A DNA stretch of 64,000 bases from Bin55 sp028819195. Lineage in GTDB: Bacteria > Pseudomonadota > Gammaproteobacteria > Pseudomonadales > Azotimanducaceae. Numbering within the stretch: position 1 is the stretch's first letter; each line of letters begins with the position of its first letter. Positions 37,054-46,700 of the stretch are shown here, piece after piece. The stretch covers positions 62,001-126,000 of the forward strand of contig JAPPMF010000015.1 of assembly GCA_028819195.1 (NCBI GenBank), given 5' to 3'. Below the pieces are notes generated by a model. It made no database searches and was not told where the DNA came from. It worked only from the letters and a program-made list of their open reading frames with translations. A program made the position numbers and the translations under genes.

Positions 37054-37551
37054 TCAGAAAAACAAGACTAATAGCAATAAACTGACGAATCCACCAAGAA
37101 CAAAACAACTTGCACTAATCACACCAAACACGGTAGTGAGATTTGCGATCTTGATGTTTTTTGGCTCAGAGAAAAAGAGGACTGAACTTCGATCTTCCTT
37201 CAGCTCCACGAATTGCTTCAATCCGAGTTCTGTAGTATGCGCTTCTTTAATTGCCACTAAAGACACCAATATTGTCGTCGCGGCAGAAAACAAGATTCCC
37301 ATGCCAAACAACAAAAGATTAAGAAGTGCAACCCAATGGTACGCGAAATCTTTTCCTTCACCACCGATTCCATAGGTGCTAATAAGACCGATAATGAGAG
37401 CTGCTCCACCCGCATTGCCAAACAACAACATGCGAGTGGATTCCGAGATAAGCCGAAACATCGTGGAACGGCGCTGCGATACAACCTTATACAGCTCGCG
37501 ACACCACTCCTCGCCCGTTTCTTCCTTTAGAAAATCATTAAGTTTGGTCAC
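37054..37551 (-). CDS. Hypothetical membrane protein, last gene of the SPFH operon
   Basis: 165 residues. The first 40 are charged and probably cytoplasmic (MTKLNDFLKEETGEEWCREL). Hydrophobic segments lie at about residues 42-64, 70-97 and 138-165, with a charged linker (VELKEDRSSVLFFSEPKN) between the last two. I do not recognise a family. It starts 18 bases after the stop of the periplasmic binding protein gene on the same strand and is therefore probably co-expressed with the permease-SPFH module. Confidence 0.7.
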   Translation of the reverse strand: MTKLNDFLKEETGEEWCRELYKVVSQRRSTMFRLISESTRMLLFGNAGGAALIIGLISTYGIGGEGKDFAYHWVALLNLLLFGMGILFSAATTILVSLVAIKEAHTTELGLKQFVELKEDRSSVLFFSEPKNIKIANLTTVFGVISASCFVLGGFVSLLLLVLFF

Positions 37552-37569
37552 TATACTTCTCTAAGACTA

Positions 37570-38733
37570 CTAATTTTGCAACTTTGTTTTCATGAGCGGA
37601 ACCAAAGTCGTTAACCTAACATACTCCGATCCTTTATTGGAATCTGGTTCAAATTCAATAACCCAATCCTCAATCATGACAGGTGAGCTTGAACGCAGAC
37701 TTCTAGCAAAGGTCTCGCGTTCGATATCTGTACCCAGCCGTTGTAATGTTGAAATCACGAACCGCCCGAGCAGATATCCTTCTAACGCCGTTTCATTAAG
37801 AAATGAGTGATTATCATCGCCCGTTGCCTGTAAAGCCGACCTGAACTTCATTGCTAATTCACTGCTGTCATCGACAGGACTCGGCATTACCTCTGTATGT
37901 AGCAGTCGTTCATGTGGTCGAGTAATTCGATTTCGTAACTCGTAGGATAGCGAGAAAGATAAACTTGCCATTGTATAGTCTTCATCAAGCGAATCAGCGA
38001 GATTGATGATTGCCGCAACGGCCGGGTAGGTACCCACTAAGAAAATAGCATCTAAGTCGGCTTTTCCGATTTCAAACAAACTAGCATGGACCGCATGTGT
38101 ATTTCGGGAAAACCTCGATTTAGCGAGTAAGGGCAAATCGTGACTCTCGAGAGATTGTTGTAAATCTCTGAGAATCGCGCGTCCAAAAGCATCGTCTTGA
38201 TAAATGATTCCAATACGTTCTTCCTCAAGTTCGTCGACGATATGATCGACCAACGTTCGAACTTCATCCAAATAGCTTGCACGTAAATTCGTTACATTCG
38301 GGTAACGTGCTGCATCGAACAAAAAATCTGCACCGGTTACATGCCCAATGAACGGAATGTTTGCTGAGCGTAAAATCGGTGCAATACGATTCGCTGTTGG
38401 CGTGCCGACTCCACCAATAACTGCGAGTACATCGTCTTTTTCAACAAATCGATCAGCATTAGCCGCGGCTTGTTCAGGTTCGTATCCATCGTCTAATACT
38501 ATTAGTTCGAGCTTTTTACCCGAAAGTCCGCCACCATCATTAAATTCCTGAAAAGCTACTTCAATCCCTTTACTGTAAGACAGGCCTACCTGGGCATTGG
38601 GACCCGTGGTACAAGCGGACTGGCCAAAGACAATTCGATCGGCATGTAAACCCTGAGTCTCGGCTCTGAGTGGAAGCAAAATGAACGCCGAAAAAAGCAC
38701 GACTAACCATATGGTTTTACTTTTCTTTTTCAC
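37570..38733 (-). CDS. Periplasmic ligand-binding protein, Leu/Ile/Val-type (type 1 fold), without transporter
   Basis: About 388 residues from GTG 38733, which gives a basic n-region (MKKKSKTIW) and a hydrophobic signal segment. The mature protein begins DRIVFGQSACTTGPNAQVGL and contains LVLDDGYEPEQAAANADRFVE-like and AVIGGVGTPTANRIAPIL blocks typical of branched-chain amino acid or urea-type binding proteins. No ABC permease or ATPase genes are nearby. Instead it overlaps the HflK-like gene by 17 bases, so it may act as a sensor or lid for the SPFH complex rather than as a transporter subunit (inference). It ends in TAG. Confidence 0.85.
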   Translation of the reverse strand: MKKKSKTIWLVVLFSAFILLPLRAETQGLHADRIVFGQSACTTGPNAQVGLSYSKGIEVAFQEFNDGGGLSGKKLELIVLDDGYEPEQAAANADRFVEKDDVLAVIGGVGTPTANRIAPILRSANIPFIGHVTGADFLFDAARYPNVTNLRASYLDEVRTLVDHIVDELEEERIGIIYQDDAFGRAILRDLQQSLESHDLPLLAKSRFSRNTHAVHASLFEIGKADLDAIFLVGTYPAVAAIINLADSLDEDYTMASLSFSLSYELRNRITRPHERLLHTEVMPSPVDDSSELAMKFRSALQATGDDNHSFLNETALEGYLLGRFVISTLQRLGTDIERETFARSLRSSSPVMIEDWVIEFEPDSNKGSEYVRLTTLVPLMKTKLQN

Positions 38734-40006
38734 TACTCTCACTCTCTGTTTGTTGACCGTCTTCTTCCTCAATGTTCTGAACCGAAAGTTTTTCCAGTAT
38801 TTGATTACGACGACTAATATGGGCGTGCTTGAACAACGCAGAAGTGTCGAAGATCAATGAACGTGCGTTAGCTGTACTCAAGTGATCTAACTCCGACTTC
38901 GTATCGTGAGCTCGTCCATCCATCGTCAAACGATTCACTTCGGCATGATCCGAGGTTGGTGTTGGCGGAAGTGTCGCAGTTGATCGATCTAGAACATCCA
39001 TGGGCGGAGATTCGCTAGAAGTAAAGGGTTCGCCGGACATGGCGAGATTAACTGGCATCGCTACTGAGTCAATCATATTGACATCAACGACCAAGTCCTC
39101 CGCAGAGTTTATCGAGGTAAGACGGGCTTCTTGCAACGTTGTACGCATGCGATCCCAATAACGAGTAATCGCTACTTGCTCAGGATTATTTTGATACTGT
39201 TCAAGCAAATTCAAGAAAATATTTGCAGTACTCTCTGCTTGTTGACGGCGGGTATGTGCCTTCGCCCGTGCGTCGAGAATGATAGCTTGTGCTTGGCCTC
39301 TCGATCGTGCAATTCGGCGTTGGCGTTTGCGTTCAGCATCACTCTCCACTTGAAGTTTTTCGGCTACGGCATCGTTCACATCGCGAAAAGCTGCGACTGT
39401 TTCTTCAATTGGGCTCAGCTCGACGATGGATAACGCATTGATCTCAATTCCTAATCCAAGAACATTAGCTCGATCTTGAATGACAACTTGTAGTTCTTGC
39501 TCTATATGTTGCCTATTGTTGGTGAAAATCAACTCAACAAAATTATTGCCAAATTCCTCAATCAGATTCTCCCTCGCAATTCTTGATAACAATAAATCAG
39601 GATCGGCAACGACAAACAGGTATTTACGCAAATCAATGATCGTATATTGCAAGTTCAATGTCACTTCTAAGAGATTAGTGTCCCCCGAAAGAACTGTGAA
39701 GGTTTCCGACGAATCCTGATTACTACTAATCTGCTTAGATATGATCCTCTTGACGGGAAAGATGTGAACTTTTTCTATCATAGGGATCGCATAGCCAAGA
39801 CCAGGGTTTACTTCGGCATTTACGACTTTACCGAATCTAGTGATGATTCCTTGTTCTTCTTTCTTAACGACGAAAAGTCCTGTGCTCAAACCGGCAAGAA
39901 CTGCAACCACAATCGCAATAAATAGTATGCGCGGCCAATACTGACCGATGAAGTCAAAAGTGGTATAGATAATACGCGTACTTGCGGGTAACTTAGCGGT
40001 ATTCAT
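38717..40006 (-). CDS. HflK-like SPFH/band 7 membrane protein
   Basis: 429 residues. One N-terminal transmembrane helix (about 27-46) precedes an SPFH domain starting VKKEEQGIITRFGKVVNAEVNPGL, with a long helical region (EKLQVESDAERKRQRRIARSRGQAQ) and AKAHTRRQQAEST after it. The C-terminal 110 residues are polar and unlike canonical HflK. It overlaps the HflC-like gene by four bases. Canonical HflK/HflC form a large cage over FtsH. No ftsH or hfq/hflX genes are here, so this is a paralogous set. Confidence 0.85.
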   Translation of the reverse strand: MNTAKLPASTRIIYTTFDFIGQYWPRILFIAIVVAVLAGLSTGLFVVKKEEQGIITRFGKVVNAEVNPGLGYAIPMIEKVHIFPVKRIISKQISSNQDSSETFTVLSGDTNLLEVTLNLQYTIIDLRKYLFVVADPDLLLSRIARENLIEEFGNNFVELIFTNNRQHIEQELQVVIQDRANVLGLGIEINALSIVELSPIEETVAAFRDVNDAVAEKLQVESDAERKRQRRIARSRGQAQAIILDARAKAHTRRQQAESTANIFLNLLEQYQNNPEQVAITRYWDRMRTTLQEARLTSINSAEDLVVDVNMIDSVAMPVNLAMSGEPFTSSESPPMDVLDRSTATLPPTPTSDHAEVNRLTMDGRAHDTKSELDHLSTANARSLIFDTSALFKHAHISRRNQILEKLSVQNIEEEDGQQTESESSEKEK

Positions 40007-40914
40007 GGGGAATTTCGTAGCAACTGTTGAATCTGATTACTATTCAAATATTTGAACAGTTCACTATCGGCGGGGAGCATCAATGTCGTACTCCCATCAA
40101 TAATCAGATCGTAACTGTCTAAAGCTCTGATGAACTTATAAAACTCAGGATCTTGTTGATATGCGTCCCCCAAAAGTCTCATAGCATCGGCTTCTGCTTC
40201 CCCCATGATTTGAGTTGCCTCGGCATGTGCGTCAGCGATGATACGATCGTGTTCGTTAATCGCTAAAGCTTCGATGCGCATAGCGAACTCTTCACCCTCA
40301 GCACGATATCGAGCGGCAATGCGGGCACGTTCTGCGATCATACGGTCGATCACAGCTGGGCGGTTCGACGTGGGCATCGTATATTCAACGATTCCAGTAT
40401 GAATCACATCGACACCATACGATTCTGCCGCAATGGGTGCTACCCGAGCACGTAACTCATCCGAAACGATGGAAAAATTCTCGTGTTCCAATCCTAAACT
40501 GATAAACGCATCCCGTGATTTATTACTTACAACAATACCCAGAGCGGAAGAATAGAGTTCAGTTAACTTTTCGACCGCGTTAACGTCGTATCTAATGGCT
40601 TCTACATAAGTAATGGGGTCAGTTACTTGCCACACCAAGTAGCCATCGACGTATACGCTTTTCTGATCATCGGTAATCAATTCATGAGGTATATTCGTCA
40701 GCGTACGAATACGCCGATCCACTAAATACGCCTTCGAAATCGGGCGTGGCCATTTCACATGTAAACCGGGTTCTCGTACCGGTTGAGTGATTTTGCCAAA
40801 CTGTGTCACTACGCCGTACTGGGTTTCGTGCACAACAACAAAACAATCGAAAACTACAAAAGCAGCTAAGGCTAAGCCTCCGAGTATTAAAACATATTTA
40901 ACCATCTTTCTCAT
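40003..40914 (-). CDS. HflC-like SPFH/band 7 membrane protein
   Basis: 303 residues, the usual HflC length. One transmembrane helix (about 7-26) is followed by VVVHETQYGVVTQFGKITQPVREPGLHVKWP, the HflC opening of the SPFH domain, then VDGYLVWQVTDPITYVEA and a coiled-coil region (MIAERARIAARYRAEGEEFA). GEAEADAMRLLGDAYQQDPEFYKFIRALDSY closes the domain as in HflC. It overlaps both neighbours by four bases. Together with the two HflK-like neighbours it could form a three-component membrane assembly. Confidence 0.88.
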   Translation of the reverse strand: MRKMVKYVLILGGLALAAFVVFDCFVVVHETQYGVVTQFGKITQPVREPGLHVKWPRPISKAYLVDRRIRTLTNIPHELITDDQKSVYVDGYLVWQVTDPITYVEAIRYDVNAVEKLTELYSSALGIVVSNKSRDAFISLGLEHENFSIVSDELRARVAPIAAESYGVDVIHTGIVEYTMPTSNRPAVIDRMIAERARIAARYRAEGEEFAMRIEALAINEHDRIIADAHAEATQIMGEAEADAMRLLGDAYQQDPEFYKFIRALDSYDLIIDGSTTLMLPADSELFKYLNSNQIQQLLRNSP

Positions 40915-43229
40915 TGTTTTTTCTCCGATGCGGCTGGATCAGTTGATTGACTATGTCGTCGCCACAATGAAACTCGATCTAAACTATCTTGGTTGGGCAC
41001 GATAACTTTTGGATTGCCGGAAAGTGCGCTCTCTAACTTTTCTCGCCAGAGCATATTGTGTAGCACCTCTGGCGCGGTTTGAGCAGCCTGAGAGATTTGA
41101 GATATCGCGTCTGCTTCAGCTCTAGCAACTTTTGTACGGCGAAAAGCTAGACCTTCCGCCTGTTTAACTTCGTATTCAGCGTTACCATACGCTTGTGGAG
41201 TTAACGTGACCATAAATCGTTGCGCATTGACAATAACACGTTCTTTGTCTTCCTGAGCACTCGAAACTTTCCGGAACGCTTCAATTGCTTCAGTCGCCGG
41301 TTTGATTACCATCAGGTTTGCTTTGACAAACTCAATGGATTGAACGACCTCATTTTCTGGTGTGTGCATGGACTCCGTCAACATTGAATTGATGTATTCT
41401 TCCAGTCCATCTCGTTCTCGATTAAGTAATGGCTCTAATGGTCGTGCAGAAATATAGGTGCGAATGTGCGACTCGACATAGGTGCGAATCGTATTTTCGG
41501 GGTCTAAAGATTTGTAGTAGTATGTATAAGGATCTTGGATACTGTATTGCACCGTCATAATCGTTTGCAGTAGGTTCACGTCGCCCGAGACATATTCATG
41601 ATTAGCATCGGTACTAAGTGACACAATTTGTTGTACTGGCCATTTGTCGACACGCACAAACGGAGCAGGAGCTAGATAGTGTAATCCAGGTTCTAGATTC
41701 TGCCAGTGAGCTTTTCCGAAAGCGATACCGTATCCCACATGCCCCGGAGGAATAATTGTAAATCCAGAAGTGAACAAAATGGCGGCCGTAATCAACCAGG
41801 TAGCCAGTCCAACCGGATTATTCGGAATTAGAATTTCGAGAAATTTTCGGCCCCTAGTAAGTTTGTGCCAGAAATTAAGAAAACGCGTCCACAAGGGCTT
41901 GACGTTTATCCATAAATCATCCCATCCAGACTTAAACGCACCTGCTTTAAATCGCCAGATCATCAGGGCTACGAGACCGATTACGCCTCCCCACTGTAAT
42001 ACCAGTATCGCAGGCGCTTCCGACGCCGACAAGTTTACAGTAATTTGCCACCCGACCGCAATCATGAATAGGTCGAGGATGACACCGAAAAAGACCGTAG
42101 CGACGATTACTCCCATCACATACAACGAGGCAAACTTCATACCAAATTGTCGTGCCACAATAGCGATCGTACCGGTGTTTGTCGCTGGGCCGGTCATCAA
42201 GAACACGAGTGCTGCTCCGGGGCTCACCCCTTTTGCTACCATTGCTGCAGCGATAGGTGTACTTGCAGACGCACAGATATAGAGTGGAATACCAACAAGT
42301 ACAACGACAGGATAAGCCAACCAACGAGCGTACTCATTTGCCATTAAGTCAGATGGAATCGCCAAGTACAAAATTCCTCCTAGCAGGATACCGACGAGGA
42401 GAGCAAACAAAATGTCATCTGCAACTTCGACGAAGCCGTAACGGAAGATATGCTTGACTAATGTACCTAAGTGGACAGGTGGGTTTTCGTCCTTTTCCTC
42501 CAAGTGAGTGTCGGTTTCTGCTCTATCGAGTTGATCATCTTGTTGTTGATAAAAATCTGGCTTGAGCCATGAGACGTATCTCACCGAATTGAACCAGTTG
42601 AAACATCGTCTGCAATAATCTTTGACCAGCGCTCGAAGTTGATGCATGCTTACGTAACAATCGTCCTGTTCTCGAAAAAGCGTTTCGTGTGAGTGGTCAT
42701 GTCCGCAATCGTCATCATGGTCATGATCGTGGTCATGGTCATGGTCATGGTCGTGATCGTGGGATAGATGCGATGCACTCGCTAGAGATGAGCGATCAGA
42801 GTCAGAACCGCGGATCATTCCGATACAAAATATTCCGCAAAAAACAGCAGTGAAAAAACTAACAACAGGACGAACTATCGCTGCTATCGGGCCGAAGAAA
42901 GCATTAGTAACCAAAATAGAGTCTGCACCGGTTTCTGGGGCTGTAATCAAAAAAGACATACATGCAGACCGGGAAGCGCCTTTCCGATGCATCTCGGTTA
43001 CTACAGGTACGACCGAACAACTACAAAGTGGAATGGGCACCCCCAGCGCGGCGCTCATCGAGACACTTTTTAGACTATCGTGCTGAAACCATCGGAGAAT
43101 CGAACGCCGAGATATGAATACGTGGATGAGCCCACAAAGAAACAAACCCAGCATTAGCATGGGCGCGAGCAAAAGGAAAGAAATCCAAAGGAAATCCAAG
43201 AAGTCCAATGTGATATTAACTAGCCACAC
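40911..43229 (-). CDS. Metal-efflux-type permease (SO_0444/DUF318-like) fused to an HflK-like SPFH domain
   Basis: About 772 residues from GTG 43229 (AAAGGGA upstream; a TTG start 90 bases further is possible). Residues 1 to about 430 are an eight-helix permease with the family motif PLCSCSVVPV at about 67-76, the APETGADS motif and, in the second half, CASASTPIAAAM and MTGPATNTGT. The inter-half loop (about 157-183) is a HisAsp repeat where relatives usually have Cys clusters. At about 476 a new helix begins, then an SPFH domain (IIPPGHVGYGIAFGKAHW ... YSIQDPYTYYYKSLDPE, ARAEADAISQISQAAQ) to the end. The two parts are in one uninterrupted frame. This union suggests that a metal permease is built into an HflKC-like cage. 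Confidence 0.85.
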   Translation of the reverse strand: MWLVNITLDFLDFLWISFLLLAPMLMLGLFLCGLIHVFISRRSILRWFQHDSLKSVSMSAALGVPIPLCSCSVVPVVTEMHRKGASRSACMSFLITAPETGADSILVTNAFFGPIAAIVRPVVSFFTAVFCGIFCIGMIRGSDSDRSSLASASHLSHDHDHDHDHDHDHDHDDDCGHDHSHETLFREQDDCYVSMHQLRALVKDYCRRCFNWFNSVRYVSWLKPDFYQQQDDQLDRAETDTHLEEKDENPPVHLGTLVKHIFRYGFVEVADDILFALLVGILLGGILYLAIPSDLMANEYARWLAYPVVVLVGIPLYICASASTPIAAAMVAKGVSPGAALVFLMTGPATNTGTIAIVARQFGMKFASLYVMGVIVATVFFGVILDLFMIAVGWQITVNLSASEAPAILVLQWGGVIGLVALMIWRFKAGAFKSGWDDLWINVKPLWTRFLNFWHKLTRGRKFLEILIPNNPVGLATWLITAAILFTSGFTIIPPGHVGYGIAFGKAHWQNLEPGLHYLAPAPFVRVDKWPVQQIVSLSTDANHEYVSGDVNLLQTIMTVQYSIQDPYTYYYKSLDPENTIRTYVESHIRTYISARPLEPLLNRERDGLEEYINSMLTESMHTPENEVVQSIEFVKANLMVIKPATEAIEAFRKVSSAQEDKERVIVNAQRFMVTLTPQAYGNAEYEVKQAEGLAFRRTKVARAEADAISQISQAAQTAPEVLHNMLWREKLESALSGNPKVIVPNQDSLDRVSLWRRHSQSTDPAASEKKQ
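42711..42765 (-). repeat. Tandem hexamer repeat encoding (His-Asp)n in the permease loop
   Basis: Short CATGAC-type units (minus-strand sense, with CACGAT variants) encode an alternating His-Asp tract of about nine pairs ending DDDCGHDHSHE. It lies inside the fused permease gene. The unit is in frame, so copy-number slippage would lengthen or shorten the metal-binding loop without breaking the gene. Confidence 0.8.
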
Positions 43230-43319
43230 TCTACAATTTCCCTTTGATATCCGTCTATAAGTATTGTCTGGGTCGTGTCGATTATAAGCATATAGATGCA
43301 GAGATTCTACTAGTTGCAA

Positions 43320-43779
43320 AGATGCTGCACCACCCTATGGAAATGCGGTTTACATTCCAAGAAAGATTGACAGAGTTCGTCCAAAAAAGCGGTTAAAAAC
43401 TTTATTTGAGTCAGTATCTGACTGACACCGAATCAAATATAGTGTTTCATCTATGTGTTGCATCTGACACCTACCGATTTGACCTAACGCAAATCGTATA
43501 GTTGATTCTAGCCGCCCACACTCCGCTTTGCAGTGTACGTATTCACCAAAGGAACAGGACATGAAAATGAGGTTACCAAACATTTGATTAACGCCTCGAA
43601 AAATCGACATTGTCGCGAGTCAGTCTAACTAGGATACTAAAATTGTTGGTGTAAATGTTTCCAGATTAGCTCAGTTCAGCAGGACAACTGATTCGTAATC
43701 AGTAGATTCACAGGTCGAATCCGCGTTCTAGCACCAACTAAGACTTGACCTGACTGAAATTTCTGAGGGTGTACCCAAT
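43320..43779. other. Intergenic region with a decayed tRNA gene
   Basis: About 460 bases between the permease-SPFH operon and czcA. It contains a TATAAT-like element on the minus strand at 43281-43286 just before the permease start (no convincing -35), and the tRNA-like sequence at 43660-43736. I see no credible protein gene. Confidence 0.5.
43660..43736 (+). pseudogene. Decayed tRNA-Thr (anticodon CGU)
   Basis: This 77-base sequence has the full length and layout of a tRNA ending in CCA. The anticodon arm is perfect: ACTGA-TTCGTAA-TCAGT with anticodon CGT, which reads Thr ACG. The other arms have broken pairs: acceptor 1-72, 3-70 and 7-66, D-stem 11-24, T-stem 50-64 and 52-62. Four of these are A-C mismatches. 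The D loop lacks the conserved GG, and T54 is replaced by G. It is most likely a recently decayed gene, because tRNA-Thr(CGU) is dispensable when a UGU tRNA is present. Confidence 0.7.
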
Positions 43780-46700
43780 TTAAGTGTGTATTGGAGTTCT
43801 CTCGGACCTCGACTCGATCCACTCATACACAACAGGTAGCAGTACTAGAGTTAACAGCGTTGACGTGAATACTCCTCCAACAACCACGGATGCTAGTGGT
43901 CGTTGCGTGTCCGCTCCTACACCCGTGGATAGGAGCATAGGCAACAACGCGAGTACGGTTGTAAACGCAGTCATTAACACTGGTCGTAGCCGCAGTTCAG
44001 CACCGCGTCGTACGGCTTCAGCAACGTCCATACCCTTAGCGCGCAAATCGTTTATAAAGCTGACTAAAACGATGCCATTAAGCATCGCGACTCCGAATAC
44101 TGCGATAAATCCAATCGCTGAGGGGACGGAAATGTACTGTCCCGATATGAACAACGCCACCAATCCTCCAATGGCCGCGAAGGGTACGTTGAAGATGATC
44201 AGAGTAGCGTATTTCACCGAGTTAAAAGCAGTGTAAAGTAGTACAAAAATAAAGAAGATTGTCACGGGAACGATGATTGACAATCTCAGCAACGCTCTTT
44301 GCTGATTTTCGAACGCTCCTCCCCACTCGACCCAGTAACCAGGCGGCAAATCGACTTGTTCTTCAATGGCTGCATTAGCTTCCTGTACAAATCCATCAAC
44401 GTCGCGTCCGTGTACATCCATTTGAATTACGGCATATCGTTGTAATTGTTCGCGTCGGACGAACGAAAAACCCTCAGTAATTTGAATGTCTGCAACAGCC
44501 GATAGAGGAACGATCGCGCCACTCGCAGTTCTAATTGGGATGCTCTCGATTGCGTGCACTGATGCAGTAGAGTCGTCGGTCAGTCTTACAGTGATATCGA
44601 ATCTGCGAACACCTTGGATCAATGTCGACACTGGTTCGTTACCGATTCCTGTTCGAACGATCGACAATATGTCATCCGCATTTAAACCAAAGCGAGCAAT
44701 TTGATCGCGCTTGATCTGTATGCGAATCTGCGGTTTTCCGGCATTCGCCTCTAATGACAGGTCAGCTACACCAGCAACACCACCGATCACGTCCTTGATC
44801 TCCTCGCTCAAATGAGAGAGTTCTGTAAGGTCGTCTCCGTAAAGTTTCGCGGCTAGTGTCGCGCGCACACCCGAAAGCAATTCCTCGACTCGCATTTGGA
44901 TCGGCTGGGTAAACGCTACGACCGCGGTCGGAACAACTTCTTCAAGTGTCTCTCGCATCGCTTCAGCAAGTTCTTCGATATCGCGATTGCTCTCCCATTC
45001 TTTTTCTGGTTTCAATTGCGTATAGATTTCCATGTAGTTGACATCAGCAGTTTCACCTTTCTCAGCGCGACCAATCATCGCGACGGTTGTGATGACCTCC
45101 GGAAACTCTGATAAGGCAATTTCGATGTCTTTCGAAATGTCAATCGAATGTTCTAATGACGCAGAAGGGATTGACGTTACTCGCCACATTATTGAACCTT
45201 CCTGAAGTTGCGGCATAAATTCCTTGCCCAGAAGTGGGAAAATCGCGAAACTGCCGAGGACCAAGCTAACAGCTGCGATGAGTACGAACTTCTTATGTTT
45301 TATAGCCCAAGAAAGAACCGATACATAACAAGATTTGATTCCACGAACCATCCACGTCTCGCGTTTTTCTCGCGGTTTGAGTAATAAAGCCGCTAACACT
45401 GGAATCAGCGTCATTGTGAGTACTAATGAGCCAATCATGGCGAAACTAATGGCAAAAGCCATAGGTTTGAACAACTTGCCTTCCAAGCCTTCGAGAGTGA
45501 ATAACGGCAAGAATACCACGATGATGATGAGCAACGCGAATCCAATGGGATTAGCCACTTCTTGAGCAGCATCTAGTACGGCTTGAGTTCGGTTAACGGG
45601 TACTCCTAACCTACTGCGTTCTGACATGGTACGAAAGGCGTTCTCCACGATAACTACCGCACCGTCAGCCATCATTCCTACACCGACGGCAAGACCTGCG
45701 AGCGACATCAAATTTGCAGAGAGATTAGTCTCACCCATGAATATGAAGGCAATGAGCATCGCCATGGGTAATGCCGTAATTACCACAAACGCAGAGCGCA
45801 ACTCACCTAAAAACAGGAACAACACAATAGCTACCAAGATCGCTCCTGCAATGAGCGCGGTCGTAGCGGTTTCAACCGCTTTTGTAACCAAATCGGTGCG
45901 ATCATAGATCGGACGGAGAACCACACCATCAGGTAAAGATTCATTCACGATCTCGACCTTCTGCTTCACCGTTTGCACGACTTTTGCAGCATTTTCGCCG
46001 ATTCGGGACAGCGTCATGCCTAAGACCACTTCCTCACCGTCGCGTGTTACTGCACCAAAACGTACAGCACCACCTTGTCTAATTTCCGCTATATCCCGTA
46101 AATACACTGGAATACCATCGTCGACCTTCACTACGATATCGCCGATGTCTTGTTCATCCGTGACGAGTCCTAAACCTCGAACTAGATACTGCTCTCGTCC
46201 TAAATTGACATATTGCCCGCCCACTTGTGTGTTGTTTAAGCCGATGACGTTCATAACGTCGGTGAAAGTTAGGTCGTACTTAATGAGATTCACTGGGTCG
46301 ACGATCACTTGGAACTGCCGTTCTTGACCACCCCACGAAATAACATCGTCTACCCCAGGTGCGGTACGTAGTATCAGTCGCACGCTCCAGTCATGCAATG
46401 TTCGTAGATCCATGTCTGTAACCGCAGCTTCGAGTTCTTTGTCTGCTCTTTCGAGAGTGTACCAAAAGACCTGTCCCAAACCTGAAGTATTAGGTCCGAG
46501 TTCTGGCGTTCCATAACCATCTGGAATGCGATCGCCAACTTCACTCAAGCGTTCTCCTACCAGCTGACGTGCGAAATTAATGTCCATATCGTCATCGAAG
46601 AAAACCGCAATATAAGACAGTCCAAACAAACTAACTGATCGTAATTGTTGAACTTTGGGTAGTCCCGCCATGCCTGACTCGATGGGAAGCGTGAGTAATT

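Noticed and set aside
38717..40914. Canonical hflK-hflC operon
   Set aside because: No hfq, hflX or ftsH neighbours, order and C-termini differ, and the first SPFH protein carries a permease; treated as a paralogous set.
42711..42765. Hexamer repeat as a CRISPR or satellite array
   Set aside because: It is short, spacer-free and in frame inside a membrane protein gene, so it is a coding repeat.
43281..43286. Promoter of the permease-SPFH operon (TATAAT on the minus strand)
   Set aside because: No acceptable -35 at 16-18 bases, so it is noted only as a possible -10.
43350..43610. 86-codon minus-strand frame upstream of the permease-SPFH operon
   Set aside because: No ribosome binding site, no family resemblance, many cysteines and an odd composition; treated as chance in the spacer.
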